Source: Pseudomonas sp. 10S4 (lineage in GTDB: Bacteria > Pseudomonadota > Gammaproteobacteria > Pseudomonadales > Pseudomonadaceae). Taken from it: 64,000 nucleotides of DNA. The stretch is taken from the NCBI RefSeq assembly GCF_034344865.1, contig NZ_CP133774.1:2790001-2854000 (forward strand), read 5' to 3'. Below are positions 47,740-57,045 of the stretch, one piece after another (the stretch's first letter is position 1; each line of letters opens with the position of its first letter). The position numbers and the translations under genes were made by a program. Under the pieces are notes generated by a model. That model saw only the letters and a program-made list of their open reading frames with translations, was not told the origin of the DNA and did not search any database.

Positions 47740-48497
47740 GTTATCAACTGCGTCGCGAGGAAGTGCTCGACGGTGATCGGCTCAAAGCGATGCTCGAGGA
47801 AAGCCCGGCGCGGGCCGCCCAGGCGATTTTGATCGCGGCTGGCGAAGGTGTTCTCGATGCTCAGGCCTTGCTGGGGCAGATTCTGCTGGACGGGCTGGGC
47901 ATTGAGCAGGATCAGCCGCTGGCGGTGCGCTGGTTCGGGATCGCCGCCAAGGGCGGACATTTGATGGCGTGCAACATGCTCGGTCGTTGTCATGAGCATG
48001 GCTGGGGATGTACCGCTGATGCCACGGTCGCAGCGAAACATTATCGCGACGCCGCCGAGGCCGGGCTGGATTGGGCGATGTACAACTACGCCAACCTGCT
48101 GGCCACCGGTCGTGGGGTGGCTGAAGACCAGGCACAAGCGCTGAGTCTTTATCGCCGCGCCGCGGAATTGGGCCACGCGAAATCGATGAACTTGCTGGGG
48201 CGTTATCTGGAGGAGGGGTGTCATTGCCCGGTTGATCCCCAGGGGGCCGTTGACTGGTATCGACGTTCGGCGGTCGGCGGTGATTTTCGTGGTCAGTTCA
48301 GTTATGCGGCGGTGCTGGCCGACGAGGGGCACATTGAAGCGGCGCTGGGTTGGTTGCACAAGGCGTTGGCGGGAGGGAATATCAATTTTCTGCGGGTCAG
48401 CAGCGAGTCATTGCTGGATGCACCGCACCCGGAAATACGCGCCATGGCCGAGCCTTATCGGCAACGGCTGGCCGAGCTGGCCAGCCACCTGATTTAA
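47736..48497 (+). CDS. Sel1-repeat (tetratricopeptide-like) protein
   Basis: A 253-residue protein of Sel1-like repeats, e.g. [58 protein letters not shown], giving about five to six helical pairs for protein contact. No signal peptide. Its ATG overlaps the piuC stop by 4 bp (ATGA), as in P. aeruginosa where PA4516 follows piuC. The function is not known. Confidence 0.88.
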   Translation: MSYQLRREEVLDGDRLKAMLEESPARAAQAILIAAGEGVLDAQALLGQILLDGLGIEQDQPLAVRWFGIAAKGGHLMACNMLGRCHEHGWGCTADATVAAKHYRDAAEAGLDWAMYNYANLLATGRGVAEDQAQALSLYRRAAELGHAKSMNLLGRYLEEGCHCPVDPQGAVDWYRRSAVGGDFRGQFSYAAVLADEGHIEAALGWLHKALAGGNINFLRVSSESLLDAPHPEIRAMAEPYRQRLAELASHLI

Positions 48498-48551
48498 AGA
48501 CTGCGCACCGACCCCTTGCCTGAGGGACCGATGCGCAGCATGGGCTGATAA

Positions 48552-49553
48552 TCAGCCGCGCATCCAGCGTCCTTGCAGGATATTCATGTGGGCGCGCAGC
48601 GCTTGGCAGTGCTCGATCAGACGATTGCCGATGCTCAGCATGTCTTCATTTCTGGACGGCATGACCGCCTTGAGGAACGCCGCCAACGAATCGACCAGTT
48701 TTCCGGCTTCACGCACATAAACCTCTCGGTGCGGCACGACTTTCTGAGTGTCATTGAGCTGCCGGGTCTTGTCGTGGACGTCCCGCAGCTGGGTTTTCAG
48801 CGAAGTGATTCGCTCCTGTCGCTGGTCGATCCGGGTCTGGATGATTTGCCGGGTTTTGAGCAAGTCCCTGTACTTGGTCAGTTCGTTGGCTTCATCGAGG
48901 AATTTGTTCGCCACAATCAGCCCGGCCTTCATGGCGGCGGTTTCAGGTGTTTCGGGCTTGTTGCCGATCAGCGCAGTGAGTTGTTCCAGCAAGGGCTTGA
49001 GGCGATCGATAAAACTCACCTTTTCGAAGACCTTGATGGCTTCGTTCAAGATATCTTCATCGCCGCGCAGGGCGTTCAGGGGCACTTGCTCTGCGCTCAA
49101 TTCCTTGTCCAGGCTGACCTGTTTGTCTGCCAGTTCTGCCAGCCTGAACCGGTTGTTGCTGATGGTGATGCTCTGGACATTGAACACGCCGATTTGCAAT
49201 GTCGAGTGCAAATTCGAAATCTGATCAGTGCACAGCTCCATCAACTGGTTCGCCGTTTTCGAATAGATTTTAATGGCGTTTTTCACACTGGCGTCGGCTT
49301 CACGAGCGTTCAATACAGCAAGGGCTTCGAGGTTTTCTTGAAGATCCTCGGTTTCCAGGACGGTGATTGCCGATGTAATCGCGTTGGCGACCAGTTGGTC
49401 GGTGCTGCTGACGGCGGCATTTAATCCGACCAGCTCATTGCTCAGCGCTTTGATGTATAGGTTGGAGGAGCCGACAATCGATTGATAACGAATCGATTCG
49501 CGGCTGTCGCGAACAAGGGCGAAGTCGGGGGTAACATAATGTTGGGTGCTCAT
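48552..49553 (-). CDS. xaxB: Alpha-xenorhabdolysin-type binary toxin subunit B (XaxB)
   Basis: Second component of a XaxAB/YaxAB-type pore-forming cytotoxin of the alpha-helical ClyA superfamily. The 333-residue protein starts MSTQHYVTPDFALVRDSRES and is almost all helix with long heptads (TRIDQRQERITSLKTQLRDV). A weakly hydrophobic stretch lies near SSTDQLVANAITSAITVLE. XaxB binds membrane or partner and carries the amphipathic head in characterised homologues. It lies 34 bp behind xaxA on the same strand. The start at 49553 (ribosome site AAAAGGATTTCCCT) is preferred to the longer frame. Confidence 0.85.
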   Translation of the reverse strand: MSTQHYVTPDFALVRDSRESIRYQSIVGSSNLYIKALSNELVGLNAAVSSTDQLVANAITSAITVLETEDLQENLEALAVLNAREADASVKNAIKIYSKTANQLMELCTDQISNLHSTLQIGVFNVQSITISNNRFRLAELADKQVSLDKELSAEQVPLNALRGDEDILNEAIKVFEKVSFIDRLKPLLEQLTALIGNKPETPETAAMKAGLIVANKFLDEANELTKYRDLLKTRQIIQTRIDQRQERITSLKTQLRDVHDKTRQLNDTQKVVPHREVYVREAGKLVDSLAAFLKAVMPSRNEDMLSIGNRLIEHCQALRAHMNILQGRWMRG

Positions 49554-49587
49554 AGGGAAATCCTTTTCCTGTTTGTATGTGGATTGT

Positions 49588-50652
49588 TTAGTCGAACGCG
49601 GTAACAAGGGCATTTGCGTTGTTTTGAATGCTTTTCCAGTTTTTCAGAATGACTTTCAGGCTGGAAACAAAGCTTCTGAGTGTGAGGAAGTCGTTAATGC
49701 CGGTTACTTTGTTTCGGGACGAATTAATGTATTCGGATGTCGAGATCCATAAGGTTTCCAGTTGCGCTGTGCTGGTAATGGCGCCTTCCACGTAAGTAAT
49801 CAGGCTGTCCAGCTCACTATGAAGTTCAAGCAGTGTTCCGGCGAGAATGTTTTTCTGTTTGATTGTTTCCGTGAGTTGTTCCCGTTCTCTGATTAGAGGC
49901 GACAGCTGCACTTTCTGCATGTCGGCAACCAGCCTGTGGTGGAGCGAGCCCAGCGGGTTGATAAAACCCATGACGTGGTCGAAAAAGTTAGGCGATGTTT
50001 CTCTGGTCTTTTCGTCTATGCGCTTCTGGGTTTCATCAATTTTCTGATTCAGTTGGGTAATTTGTCGATTAATCTCTTCGTTGCTGGCCAGCTTCAGCTT
50101 TGAGCCAATACCCATGTGTACTTCTTCGGAGAGTTCAACCTTGAAATACTTCAAGCGTGCCAGAACGTCCATGCTGCTCAGCTTCTTGTCATCGATGGAG
50201 CTGGCGATGAACGTCAGGGAATCCTTGATGGAGCCAAAACGGTTTTTCTCTGTTTTGCCGATTTCCAGCGGTGGAAGGCTATTGATTTCTTCCTCGCTCA
50301 TATCTTTGATAGTGCCGGTGTAGTTTTGGTAACCCGGCATTGTCACAATGGCATCAATGATGTCTTGCCCGAAACTTTCCAGATCCTCGGAAAATGCGGA
50401 AAGACTTCCGCCTACACGCTTCATGGACGACTCGATGTCTCTCCACGAGTTCGCGTTATTGATGATTTTGTGATACAGGCTGACAACGTCGTACGGTTCC
50501 AGGCCAACAATGTTGGTCTTTTTGGTTCTTAGTTGTTGTTCGACTTCTTCAATGGTGGTCGGCAGTGCCTTGGCGGTCGCAATATAATGTTTGATTTTGC
50601 GAATGTCGTCTTTTGTAATGATGGGGGTTGAGGTGTTGTTGCTCATTTGCAT
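49588..50652 (-). CDS. xaxA: Alpha-xenorhabdolysin-type binary toxin subunit A (XaxA)
   Basis: First component of the XaxAB pore-forming toxin. The 354-residue helical protein has the family look: MSNNTSTPIITKDDIRKIKHYI, the tail helices, a hydrophobic head region around NFFDHVMGFINPLGSLHHRL and long coiled stretches. No signal peptide, as in other XaxA proteins, so export is by other means or lysis. ATG at 50652 (AAAGGA 9 bp upstream) or the second ATG at 50646. The gene pair is notably AT-richer than its neighbours, and the 107-bp region before it is AT-rich. Known homologues kill insect and mammalian cells. Confidence 0.85.
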   Translation of the reverse strand: MQMSNNTSTPIITKDDIRKIKHYIATAKALPTTIEEVEQQLRTKKTNIVGLEPYDVVSLYHKIINNANSWRDIESSMKRVGGSLSAFSEDLESFGQDIIDAIVTMPGYQNYTGTIKDMSEEEINSLPPLEIGKTEKNRFGSIKDSLTFIASSIDDKKLSSMDVLARLKYFKVELSEEVHMGIGSKLKLASNEEINRQITQLNQKIDETQKRIDEKTRETSPNFFDHVMGFINPLGSLHHRLVADMQKVQLSPLIREREQLTETIKQKNILAGTLLELHSELDSLITYVEGAITSTAQLETLWISTSEYINSSRNKVTGINDFLTLRSFVSSLKVILKNWKSIQNNANALVTAFD

Positions 50653-50778
50653 TTTTCTAATTCCTTTTAGAGTTTGCGTTGAGTTCTTAGGGTAATAGTG
50701 TTTTTGAATAAGTGTATGTTTAGTCTGTAACTGTTTTTTAGTTATTGTTTGTCGGGGTTAAGTAATAACGGCGCCCAT

Positions 50779-50810
50779 AAAAAAACCCGTGATTAATCAC
50801 GGGTTTTTTT
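50779..50810. terminator. Bidirectional intrinsic terminator
   Basis: Seven A, a 7-bp stem (ACCCGTG... loop ATTA) and seven T form a perfect palindromic terminator between speC and xaxA. Confidence 0.85.
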
Positions 50811-50824
50811 ATGGGGTTTGGCGT

Positions 50825-51988
50825 TTACACGTAAAACGACTTCAGCGGCGGGAAGCCATTGAATTCAACGGCGCTGTAACTGGTGGTGTAGGCACCGGTC
50901 GACAACCAGTACATACGATCACCAATGGCCAGGTTCAGCGGCAAACCGTACTTGTAGTTCTCGTACATGATGTCGGCGCTGTCGCAGGTCGGGCCGGCGA
51001 TGACGACTTCTTCCATCTCGCCTTTCTTCTCGGTCCAGATCGGGAACTTGATGGCTTCGTCCATGGTTTCGATCAGACCGGAGAATTTGCCCACATCCGT
51101 GTACACCCAGCGCTCTACCGCAGTACGGGATTTACGCGCGACCAATACCACTTCGCTGACCAGGATACCGGCGTTGGCGATCAACGAACGGCCCGGTTCC
51201 AGGATGATTTCCGGCAGGTCGTCGCCGAAATCTTCCTTGAGGAAACGGATGATTTCTTCAGCGTAGGTTTCCAGGCTGTTGGTGCGGGTGATGTAGTTGG
51301 CCGGGAAGCCGCCGCCCATGTTGATCAGCTTCAGGTGAATGCCGTCTTCTTCTTTCAGGCGTTCGAAGATCACTTTGACCTTGGCGATCGCTGCGTCCCA
51401 GACGCTGATGTCGCGTTGCTGCGAGCCGACGTGGAACGAGATGCCGTAAGGCACCAGGCCCAGGTCACGGGCTAGGATCAGCAAGTCCATGGCCATGTCG
51501 GTCTGGCAGCCGAATTTGCGCGACAAAGGCCAGTCAGCAGTGGTCGAGCCTTCGGTGAGGATGCGCACGTAGACTTTCGAACCCGGTGCAGCCTTGGCGA
51601 TGTTGCGCAGGTCGGCTTCGGAGTCGGTGGCATACAGACGCACGCCCTTCTCGTAGAAGTAGCGAATGTCCTTGGATTTCTTGATGGTGTTGCCATAGCT
51701 GATGCGATCCGGGCCGACGCCCTGGTTCATCACTTTGTCGAGCTCGTAGATCGACGCGATGTCGAAGTTCGAGCCTTTCTCTTTGAGCAGGTCGATGATT
51801 TCGACGGCCGGGTTGGCCTTGACCGCGTAGTAGACCTTGGCGAATTCGAAACCGGCACGCAGGTCGTCATAGGCCTGGCTGATCATCGCGGTGTCGATCA
51901 CCACGAACGGGGTTTCTTGTTTGTCGGCAAACGCCTTCATTTTGTTGAAGGTTTCACGCGCGAAATAGTCTTCGACGTTGATCGACAT
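50825..51988 (-). CDS. speC: Ornithine decarboxylase SpeC (PLP group IV decarboxylase)
   Basis: Converts ornithine to putrescine. The 387-residue protein has the alanine-racemase-like N-terminal barrel with PLP lysine in YYAVKANP (Lys57) and the cysteine motif GPTCDSADI near the C-terminus. It has the same length as P. aeruginosa SpeC (PA4519). It starts at ATG 51988 (MSINVEDYFARETFNK) behind TAGGAGTTCCCAGC; the longer frame adds seven poorly supported residues. A terminator-like hairpin lies upstream in its leader. Confidence 0.93.
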   Translation of the reverse strand: MSINVEDYFARETFNKMKAFADKQETPFVVIDTAMISQAYDDLRAGFEFAKVYYAVKANPAVEIIDLLKEKGSNFDIASIYELDKVMNQGVGPDRISYGNTIKKSKDIRYFYEKGVRLYATDSEADLRNIAKAAPGSKVYVRILTEGSTTADWPLSRKFGCQTDMAMDLLILARDLGLVPYGISFHVGSQQRDISVWDAAIAKVKVIFERLKEEDGIHLKLINMGGGFPANYITRTNSLETYAEEIIRFLKEDFGDDLPEIILEPGRSLIANAGILVSEVVLVARKSRTAVERWVYTDVGKFSGLIETMDEAIKFPIWTEKKGEMEEVVIAGPTCDSADIMYENYKYGLPLNLAIGDRMYWLSTGAYTTSYSAVEFNGFPPLKSFYV

Positions 51989-52093
51989 GCTGGGAACTCC
52001 TACTGGCAAACTAGATTAATCAATGGGTGCAAATGAACGTCCTCCGTATCCCCACTTTGGTTCGCCTACTTCCCAAGGCATGTCGCCGAAAGC

Positions 52094-52129
52094 AAAAAGG
52101 CCATGGGAAATGGTGCTTCCCTTGGCCTT
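52094..52129 (-). terminator. Terminator-like hairpin in front of speC
   Basis: AAGGCCATGGGAA and TTCCCTTGGCCTT pair over 13 bp with one mismatch; on the minus strand the stem is followed by TTTTTGC. It lies about 105 bp before the speC start. It could end readthrough from opuCA or attenuate speC. Confidence 0.6.
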
Positions 52130-52336
52130 GCTGTCTCGTCGTCAGTACTTGAGCCGGATGGATCGTTTCCAGCATGGACGTTCGGCGCGAACTTTAGGGC
52201 GTGAGGGGCTTGAGATCAACAAAAATGTCGCGTTTTTACACGCTTCCGTCGTGCGGTCCCGGACAGCTACTGATGTAACCGACCTGCATGACAGTGTGAT
52301 GTTCCCGTAGAAGGGAGATTTGAAGGGGATTGGATG

Positions 52337-52376
52337 GCCCTTGTGGCGAGGGAGCAAGCTCCCTCGCCACAAGGGC
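52337..52376. repeat. Perfect 40-bp REP palindrome
   Basis: Arms of 19 bp (GCCCTTGTGGCGAGGGAGC) around AA, of the GGCGAGGGAGC subtype. It sits 18 bp beyond the opuCA stop. Confidence 0.9.
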
Positions 52377-52394
52377 ACTGGTGCCTCAGACAGA

Positions 52395-53552
52395 TCAGGC
52401 GACTGCAGCCTCAGCCGGCGAAACAATGCTGGTCTTGCCGCCACGGGACTTACCGGAGCTCAAATACTCGGCAATCGACTCCTGGGTCACTTCCCCCAGG
52501 AACACCCGCTCGGCATCCATCACCGGCAGCCACGAGCGATTGAACTCGTACATGCGCGACAGCAGGATGCGCAAATGTTCGTCGAACGCGGCCGTGGCGT
52601 TGAACTCGCGAAGGTATTGCGCACAGGTGCCGGTCTGACGGTGCAGGTCGCGACGTCGTACGTAACCCAGCGCCTTGTTGTCGGAGCAAGTCACCACGAC
52701 ATAACGACGGTCCAGTTCGTCCATCAACTCCAGGGCCTCGGCCACCGGGGTTTCCGGGCTCACCGACGGTGCGTTGTCCGCAGCGTCTTCGGCTTTCACC
52801 AGCAACAGGCGCTTGAGCGTGCTGTCCTGGCCGACGAAGTTGCTGACAAAGTCATCCGCCGGGTGCGCCAGCAGTGTGTCCGGGTGATCGATCTGCAACA
52901 GCTTGCCGGCGCGGAAGATCGCAATCTTGTCGCCGAGCTTGATGGCTTCGTCGATGTCGTGGCTGACCATGATCACGGTCTTGTTCAGCGCGCGTTGCAT
53001 CTCGAAGAACTCGTTCTGGATCATTTCGCGGTTGATCGGGTCGACCGCGCCGAACGGTTCGTCCATCAACAACAGCGGCGCATCCGCCGCCAGCGCACGA
53101 ATCACGCCGATCCGTTGCTGTTGACCACCGGACAACTCACGCGGGTAGCGAGTCAGGTACTGCTTGGGTTCGAGCTTGATCATGCTCATCAACTCGCGGG
53201 CGCGGTCGTGGCATTTCTGTTTGTCCCAGCCCAGCAGGCGCGGAACGATGGTGATGTTTTCCTCGATGGTCATGTTCGGGAACAGACCGATCTGCTGGAT
53301 CACATAACCGATGTTGCGACGCAGGGTCACCGCGTCGAGGTCGGTAGTGTCTTCGCCGTTGATCAGGATCTTGCCCGAAGTCGGCTTGATTAACCGGTTG
53401 ATCATCTTCAGCGTGGTGCTTTTGCCGCAACCCGATGGCCCGAGGAACACACAGATTTCGCCTTCATTGACGGTCAGGCTTACCGAATCCACGGCTTTCA
53501 CATCTTTGCCGTTGCTTTGGAAGGTCTTGCTGAGGTTTTGAAGTTCGATCAT
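52395..53552 (-). CDS. opuCA: Osmoprotectant ABC transporter, ATPase subunit
   Basis: ATPase of an OpuC-type (betaine/choline/carnitine) importer. The 385-residue protein starts MIELQNLSKTFQSNGKDVKAV. It has Walker A GPSGCGKST (about residues 38-46), signature LSGGQQQR, Walker B LLLMDEP and two C-terminal CBS domains, usual for osmotic regulation. It overlaps opuCB by 4 bp and is last in the transcript. Confidence 0.92.
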   Translation of the reverse strand: MIELQNLSKTFQSNGKDVKAVDSVSLTVNEGEICVFLGPSGCGKSTTLKMINRLIKPTSGKILINGEDTTDLDAVTLRRNIGYVIQQIGLFPNMTIEENITIVPRLLGWDKQKCHDRARELMSMIKLEPKQYLTRYPRELSGGQQQRIGVIRALAADAPLLLMDEPFGAVDPINREMIQNEFFEMQRALNKTVIMVSHDIDEAIKLGDKIAIFRAGKLLQIDHPDTLLAHPADDFVSNFVGQDSTLKRLLLVKAEDAADNAPSVSPETPVAEALELMDELDRRYVVVTCSDNKALGYVRRRDLHRQTGTCAQYLREFNATAAFDEHLRILLSRMYEFNRSWLPVMDAERVFLGEVTQESIAEYLSSGKSRGGKTSIVSPAEAAVA

Positions 53553-54202
53553 TTCAGGAGTCCTTTTGGAGTCAGCGAGCGTTGCAGCCATTGCAGAAGC
53601 AGGTCGGCGAAGATGGCCAGGAGACTGACCAGCACGGCGCCGACGATCAGCATCGACATGTCGCTGCGGCTGATTGAAGCGAGAATAAGTACACCGAGGC
53701 CACCGGCGCCGATGGTCGCGGCGATGGTCATGACACCAATGTTCATGACCACGGCGGTGCGCACGCCAGCCAGGATCACCGGCACCGCGATCGGCAGTTC
53801 GACCATGCGCAAGCGCTGATAGAACGTCATGCCGATGCCGCGAGCGGCTTCGCGAATGCCGGGTTCGACACCGGTCAGCGCCAAGTAGGTGTTACGCATG
53901 ATCGGCAACAGCGAGTAGAGAAACACGGCGGTGATTGCCGGCATCGGGCCCAGGCCCTGGCCGAACTTGGAGTAAAACGGCAGCAGCAGGCCGAACAGCG
54001 CAATCGACGGCACGGTCAGCAGCACCGTGGCGCTGGCTTGCAGTGGGCCGGCCAGCGACGGGAAGCGCGTCATCAGCACGCCCAGCGGTACACCAACGAG
54101 GATCGCCAACGTCACAGCGATGCCGACCAACGTGATGTGCTGCCAGGTCAGGTGCAGGACCAGCGGCCAGTCGAGATGGGAAAAGGCGTTCAGAAATTCC
54201 AT
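53549..54202 (-). CDS. opuCB: Osmoprotectant ABC transporter permease
   Basis: Inner-membrane permease of 217 residues with about five to six membrane helices and the EAA-type loop GVEPGIREAARGIGMTFYQR (about 122-141). It is the third gene in the transcript. opuCA overlaps its end. Confidence 0.9.
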   Translation of the reverse strand: MEFLNAFSHLDWPLVLHLTWQHITLVGIAVTLAILVGVPLGVLMTRFPSLAGPLQASATVLLTVPSIALFGLLLPFYSKFGQGLGPMPAITAVFLYSLLPIMRNTYLALTGVEPGIREAARGIGMTFYQRLRMVELPIAVPVILAGVRTAVVMNIGVMTIAATIGAGGLGVLILASISRSDMSMLIVGAVLVSLLAIFADLLLQWLQRSLTPKGLLK

Positions 54203-54214
54203 GGCTTTTCCTCC

Positions 54215-55108
54215 TCAGTTGATCGGGTGCTGGCGCAGGAAATCTGCGGCAACGGATGAAGGGCTTTCGTGATCGACATCGACCCGCGCGTTGAGCTGGC
54301 GCATGGTCGCGTCATCGAACAGTTCCGCCAGTGGCTTGAGTTCTTCGGCAAGCTTGGGATGCGCGTCGAGGTAAACCTGACGCACCACCGGGGCGGCGGT
54401 GTAGTCCGGGAAGTAGTGCTTGTCGTCTTCGAGCAGTTTCAGCTTAAAGGCGTTCAATCGACCGTCGGTGGTGTAGACCAGACCGGCAAACACTTGGCCG
54501 TTACGCAAGGCGGTGTAAACCAAACCAGCATCCATCTGCCGGATGTTTTTGCGGGTCAGGTTCATGCCATAGAGCTTGACCATGCCGTCCAGACCGTCGG
54601 AACGGTTGGCGAACTCGGTGTCCAGCGCCACCAGGTGATTGTCCTTCTGCTCAGCCTGCAACACCGTGTTCAGCTCGCTGATGGTGTTGATCTGCGGATA
54701 AGCCTTGGCGGTGGTTTCCGGCAGGGCCAGGGCGTAGGTGTTGCTGAATTTCGACGGCGTGAGCCAGACCAGGCCTTTTTTCGCGTCGAGTTCTTTCACC
54801 CGGGCGTAGGACTGTTCGCTGTCGAGCTTTTCAGTGACGTGGTTGTAAGCCACCAGCGACACGCCGGTGTATTCCCACATCAGATCGAGCTGGCCACTTT
54901 CGTGAGCGCTGCGGGCCAGGTTACTGCCCAGACCGCCGGTCACCTGGGTGTCGTAACCCTTGGTGCGCAGGTATTGGGAAGTGATTTCCGCGAGCAGGGT
55001 TTGTTCGGTGAACACCCGGGCGCCGATGCGGATCACCGGTTTTTCAGCGGCTTGGGCAAATCCTGCGAACAGCAGGGCGCAGCCTAGTAATAGGGTCAGT
55101 CTTTTCAT
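54215..55108 (-). CDS. opuCC: Osmoprotectant ABC transporter substrate-binding protein
   Basis: Periplasmic binding protein of 297 residues with a signal peptide (MKRLTLLLGCALLFAGFAQA) cleaved after AQA. The mature part starts with VIRIGARVFTEQTLLAEI and has the OpuC/ProX-type domain; ligand aromatic residues cannot be assigned by eye. Start 55108 is chosen because the longer frame reads out of the neighbouring permease. It lies 12 bp before opuCB in the transcript. Confidence 0.9.
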   Translation of the reverse strand: MKRLTLLLGCALLFAGFAQAAEKPVIRIGARVFTEQTLLAEITSQYLRTKGYDTQVTGGLGSNLARSAHESGQLDLMWEYTGVSLVAYNHVTEKLDSEQSYARVKELDAKKGLVWLTPSKFSNTYALALPETTAKAYPQINTISELNTVLQAEQKDNHLVALDTEFANRSDGLDGMVKLYGMNLTRKNIRQMDAGLVYTALRNGQVFAGLVYTTDGRLNAFKLKLLEDDKHYFPDYTAAPVVRQVYLDAHPKLAEELKPLAELFDDATMRQLNARVDVDHESPSSVAADFLRQHPIN

Positions 55109-55128
55109 AAATATTCCTTTGCCGAGGC

Positions 55129-55845
55129 TTAAGACGGGCGTAGGCCGCGTTCGAGCCAGAGGCGGCTGGCGAGTGTCACCAGACCGTCGAGCAGCAAGGC
55201 CAGCAGGGCGGTGCAAGCGGCGCCGAGCAGCAGTTGCGGCTGATTGTTCAGGGCGATGCCAGGGAAAATCAGGCTGCCCAGGCTGTTGGCGCCGATCAGG
55301 AACGCCAGCGGTGCGGTCCCGACATTGATCGCCAGGGCCACGCGCACACCACCGATGATGATCGGCACCGCGTTCGGCAGTTCGACCCGCCACAGCACTT
55401 GAGTCGGGGTCATGCCGATGCCGACGGCCGCTTCCTTGAGTGAACCCTGGACGTTTTTCAGGCCTTCATAGGTGTTGCGCACGATCGGCAACAGCGAGGC
55501 GAGGAACAGGGCGAAGATCGCGGGGCCGCTGCCGATGCCCAGAATCCCCAGGGCGATGGCCAGTACGGCGAGAGGCGGAACGGTGTTGCCGATGTTGAAG
55601 ATCTGCATGAAGCGTTCAGCGCGGCCAACCATGGTCGGGCGGCTGAGGAAGATACCGGCGGGGATGCCCACAACGAGGGCGGCCAGCATGGAGACAAGGA
55701 CGAGAATCAAGTGAGCTTGCAGGTAAAACAATAAATCGTCGCGGTAATGTTCGATCGTGTTGATGCCAATCCAGTGGACCAGCAGGGCCAGGAGTGCGAC
55801 GACAACCGCACCTCCTATAAGCCCCTTGCCATAGCGAATCGCCAC
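55129..55845 (-). CDS. opuCD: Osmoprotectant ABC transporter permease, first gene of the operon
   Basis: Permease of 238 residues with about six membrane helices, start MAIRYGKGLIGGAVVVALL, EAA-like loop VQGSLKEAAVGIGMTPTQV. It leads the minus-strand transcript opuCD-opuCC-opuCB-opuCA, with 20 bp to opuCC. Confidence 0.9.
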   Translation of the reverse strand: MAIRYGKGLIGGAVVVALLALLVHWIGINTIEHYRDDLLFYLQAHLILVLVSMLAALVVGIPAGIFLSRPTMVGRAERFMQIFNIGNTVPPLAVLAIALGILGIGSGPAIFALFLASLLPIVRNTYEGLKNVQGSLKEAAVGIGMTPTQVLWRVELPNAVPIIIGGVRVALAINVGTAPLAFLIGANSLGSLIFPGIALNNQPQLLLGAACTALLALLLDGLVTLASRLWLERGLRPS

Positions 55846-56222
55846 AGGCGGACTCCTTTTTCTTAGTCGGCGAACGCAGTCCTTTGTGGCATGCCATTGC
55901 TGGCTGCCGGGATATCAACGTTCGCGAAAAGCAGCGCGTTCTATGTCCGCAAAGGGACATGAATCGAGCCATAAGCGCAGCCTCGTCAGGCTAACTTGCT
56001 GATTTTTCAGCCCCTGGTACGAGTGCAGTAACAGGGGAGTGGACGTCTGCACCTTTTAAAAGGTTCCATATTTAGCAGCATTTAGCCACCCTTGATGTCC
56101 CAACGGTCGAATTGATCGGTGTTGCGGCGGGGAAATATCAGGACGCTAAAGCCCCCTGTTCAGGCTGTTTGGGCGTGCGCGGTGGAACAGCCTGAAACGG
56201 GTTTCCAGAAGGACTTGCCGGT
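55846..56222. other. Intergenic region between opuCD and the accessory cluster
   Basis: A 377-bp gap. It should hold the opuCD promoter. It contains an 11-bp perfect inverted repeat (TTCAGGCTGTT at 56159-56169 and its complement at 56186-56196) just past the last gene of the accessory cluster; no T-run follows on either strand. Confidence 0.55.
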
Positions 56223-57017
56223 TCACACCCTCTCTTTTCGGGGAGCTGCCATGAAGGCATGACAGGCATCGCGAAACCGGGCCCAGATCAATTGTCCGAG
56301 TGGAGACGTCGGGACATTCCACTCCGGGTGCCACTGCACCCCAAAAATCGGCAAAGTGACATGGGATATCGCCTCGACTGTCCCATCCTCGGCGTACGCG
56401 TCTGCCTGCAGAGAGTCCGCCAAGCGATCAATACCCTGACCATGCAGCGAGTTCACGGAATAAGATTTCTGCTCGGGAAAAGCAGTTCCCGCGTTTCGCG
56501 CAAGCCACCCTTTTGCGGGAAGAGAAACTCTGTGTACGGCTGAATAGCGTGCCTGAAACTCACTGTCACGCTGCGCACGATGATCGAAGTGATCGCACAC
56601 CTCATGTAGCGCCGTGTACAACGTGCCGCCCAAGGCAACATTGATTTCCTGCATACCCCGGCAAATCCCCAGCACCGGCAGCCCAGAACTTGCGGCGTGT
56701 TGTAAAATCCGCATCGCAGTCTGGTCTCGCGCGCAATCGCGATCCCCCACATGTGCTCGCGCTGGGGCATACAACGCTGTGTCTATGTTGCTTCCTGCGC
56801 CCGGAAGCAGCACGCCATCTAACCGGTCCAGGATGTCGGAGATTTCCCATCCCTCGGCGCCGCTCAAGAGGGAGGGGATAAGCACGGGAGAGCAGTCGCC
56901 GAATTGTGTCATGGCATCTAGATATTTCACAAAAACGGCTTGATGCGATAGCTCTCCCCAGCCAGCAATCGCGATTGTTTCAGTAGAACAAAGCACACCG
57001 ACCACAGGTTTCTTCAC
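56223..57017 (-). CDS. Class I amidotransferase-like gamma-glutamyl hydrolase (PuuD type)
   Basis: Cysteine hydrolase of the peptidase C26/PuuD family, which removes gamma-glutamyl groups from amines and amino acids. The 264-residue protein has the nucleophile motif LGICRGMQEIN, the His-Glu motif FGVQWHPEWN near the C-terminus and VNSLHGQGI, all as in PuuD. The start is GTG 57017 (GGAGGGATTCGC precedes it). It is the last gene of the seven-gene cluster, 28 bp after the GFA gene. With a peptide ligase in the same operon, removal of a gamma-glutamyl or related tag is a fitting role; this is inference. Confidence 0.85.
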   Translation of the reverse strand: MKKPVVGVLCSTETIAIAGWGELSHQAVFVKYLDAMTQFGDCSPVLIPSLLSGAEGWEISDILDRLDGVLLPGAGSNIDTALYAPARAHVGDRDCARDQTAMRILQHAASSGLPVLGICRGMQEINVALGGTLYTALHEVCDHFDHRAQRDSEFQARYSAVHRVSLPAKGWLARNAGTAFPEQKSYSVNSLHGQGIDRLADSLQADAYAEDGTVEAISHVTLPIFGVQWHPEWNVPTSPLGQLIWARFRDACHAFMAAPRKERV

Positions 57018-57045
57018 GCGAATCCCTCCTTGAAGAACGCCTCTG

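Larger units (their letters stand above)
51989..52394. other. Intergenic region upstream of speC
   Basis: A 406-bp gap. It holds the speC promoter area, a hairpin with T-run on the minus strand and a REP palindrome. No ORF is convincing. Confidence 0.5.
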
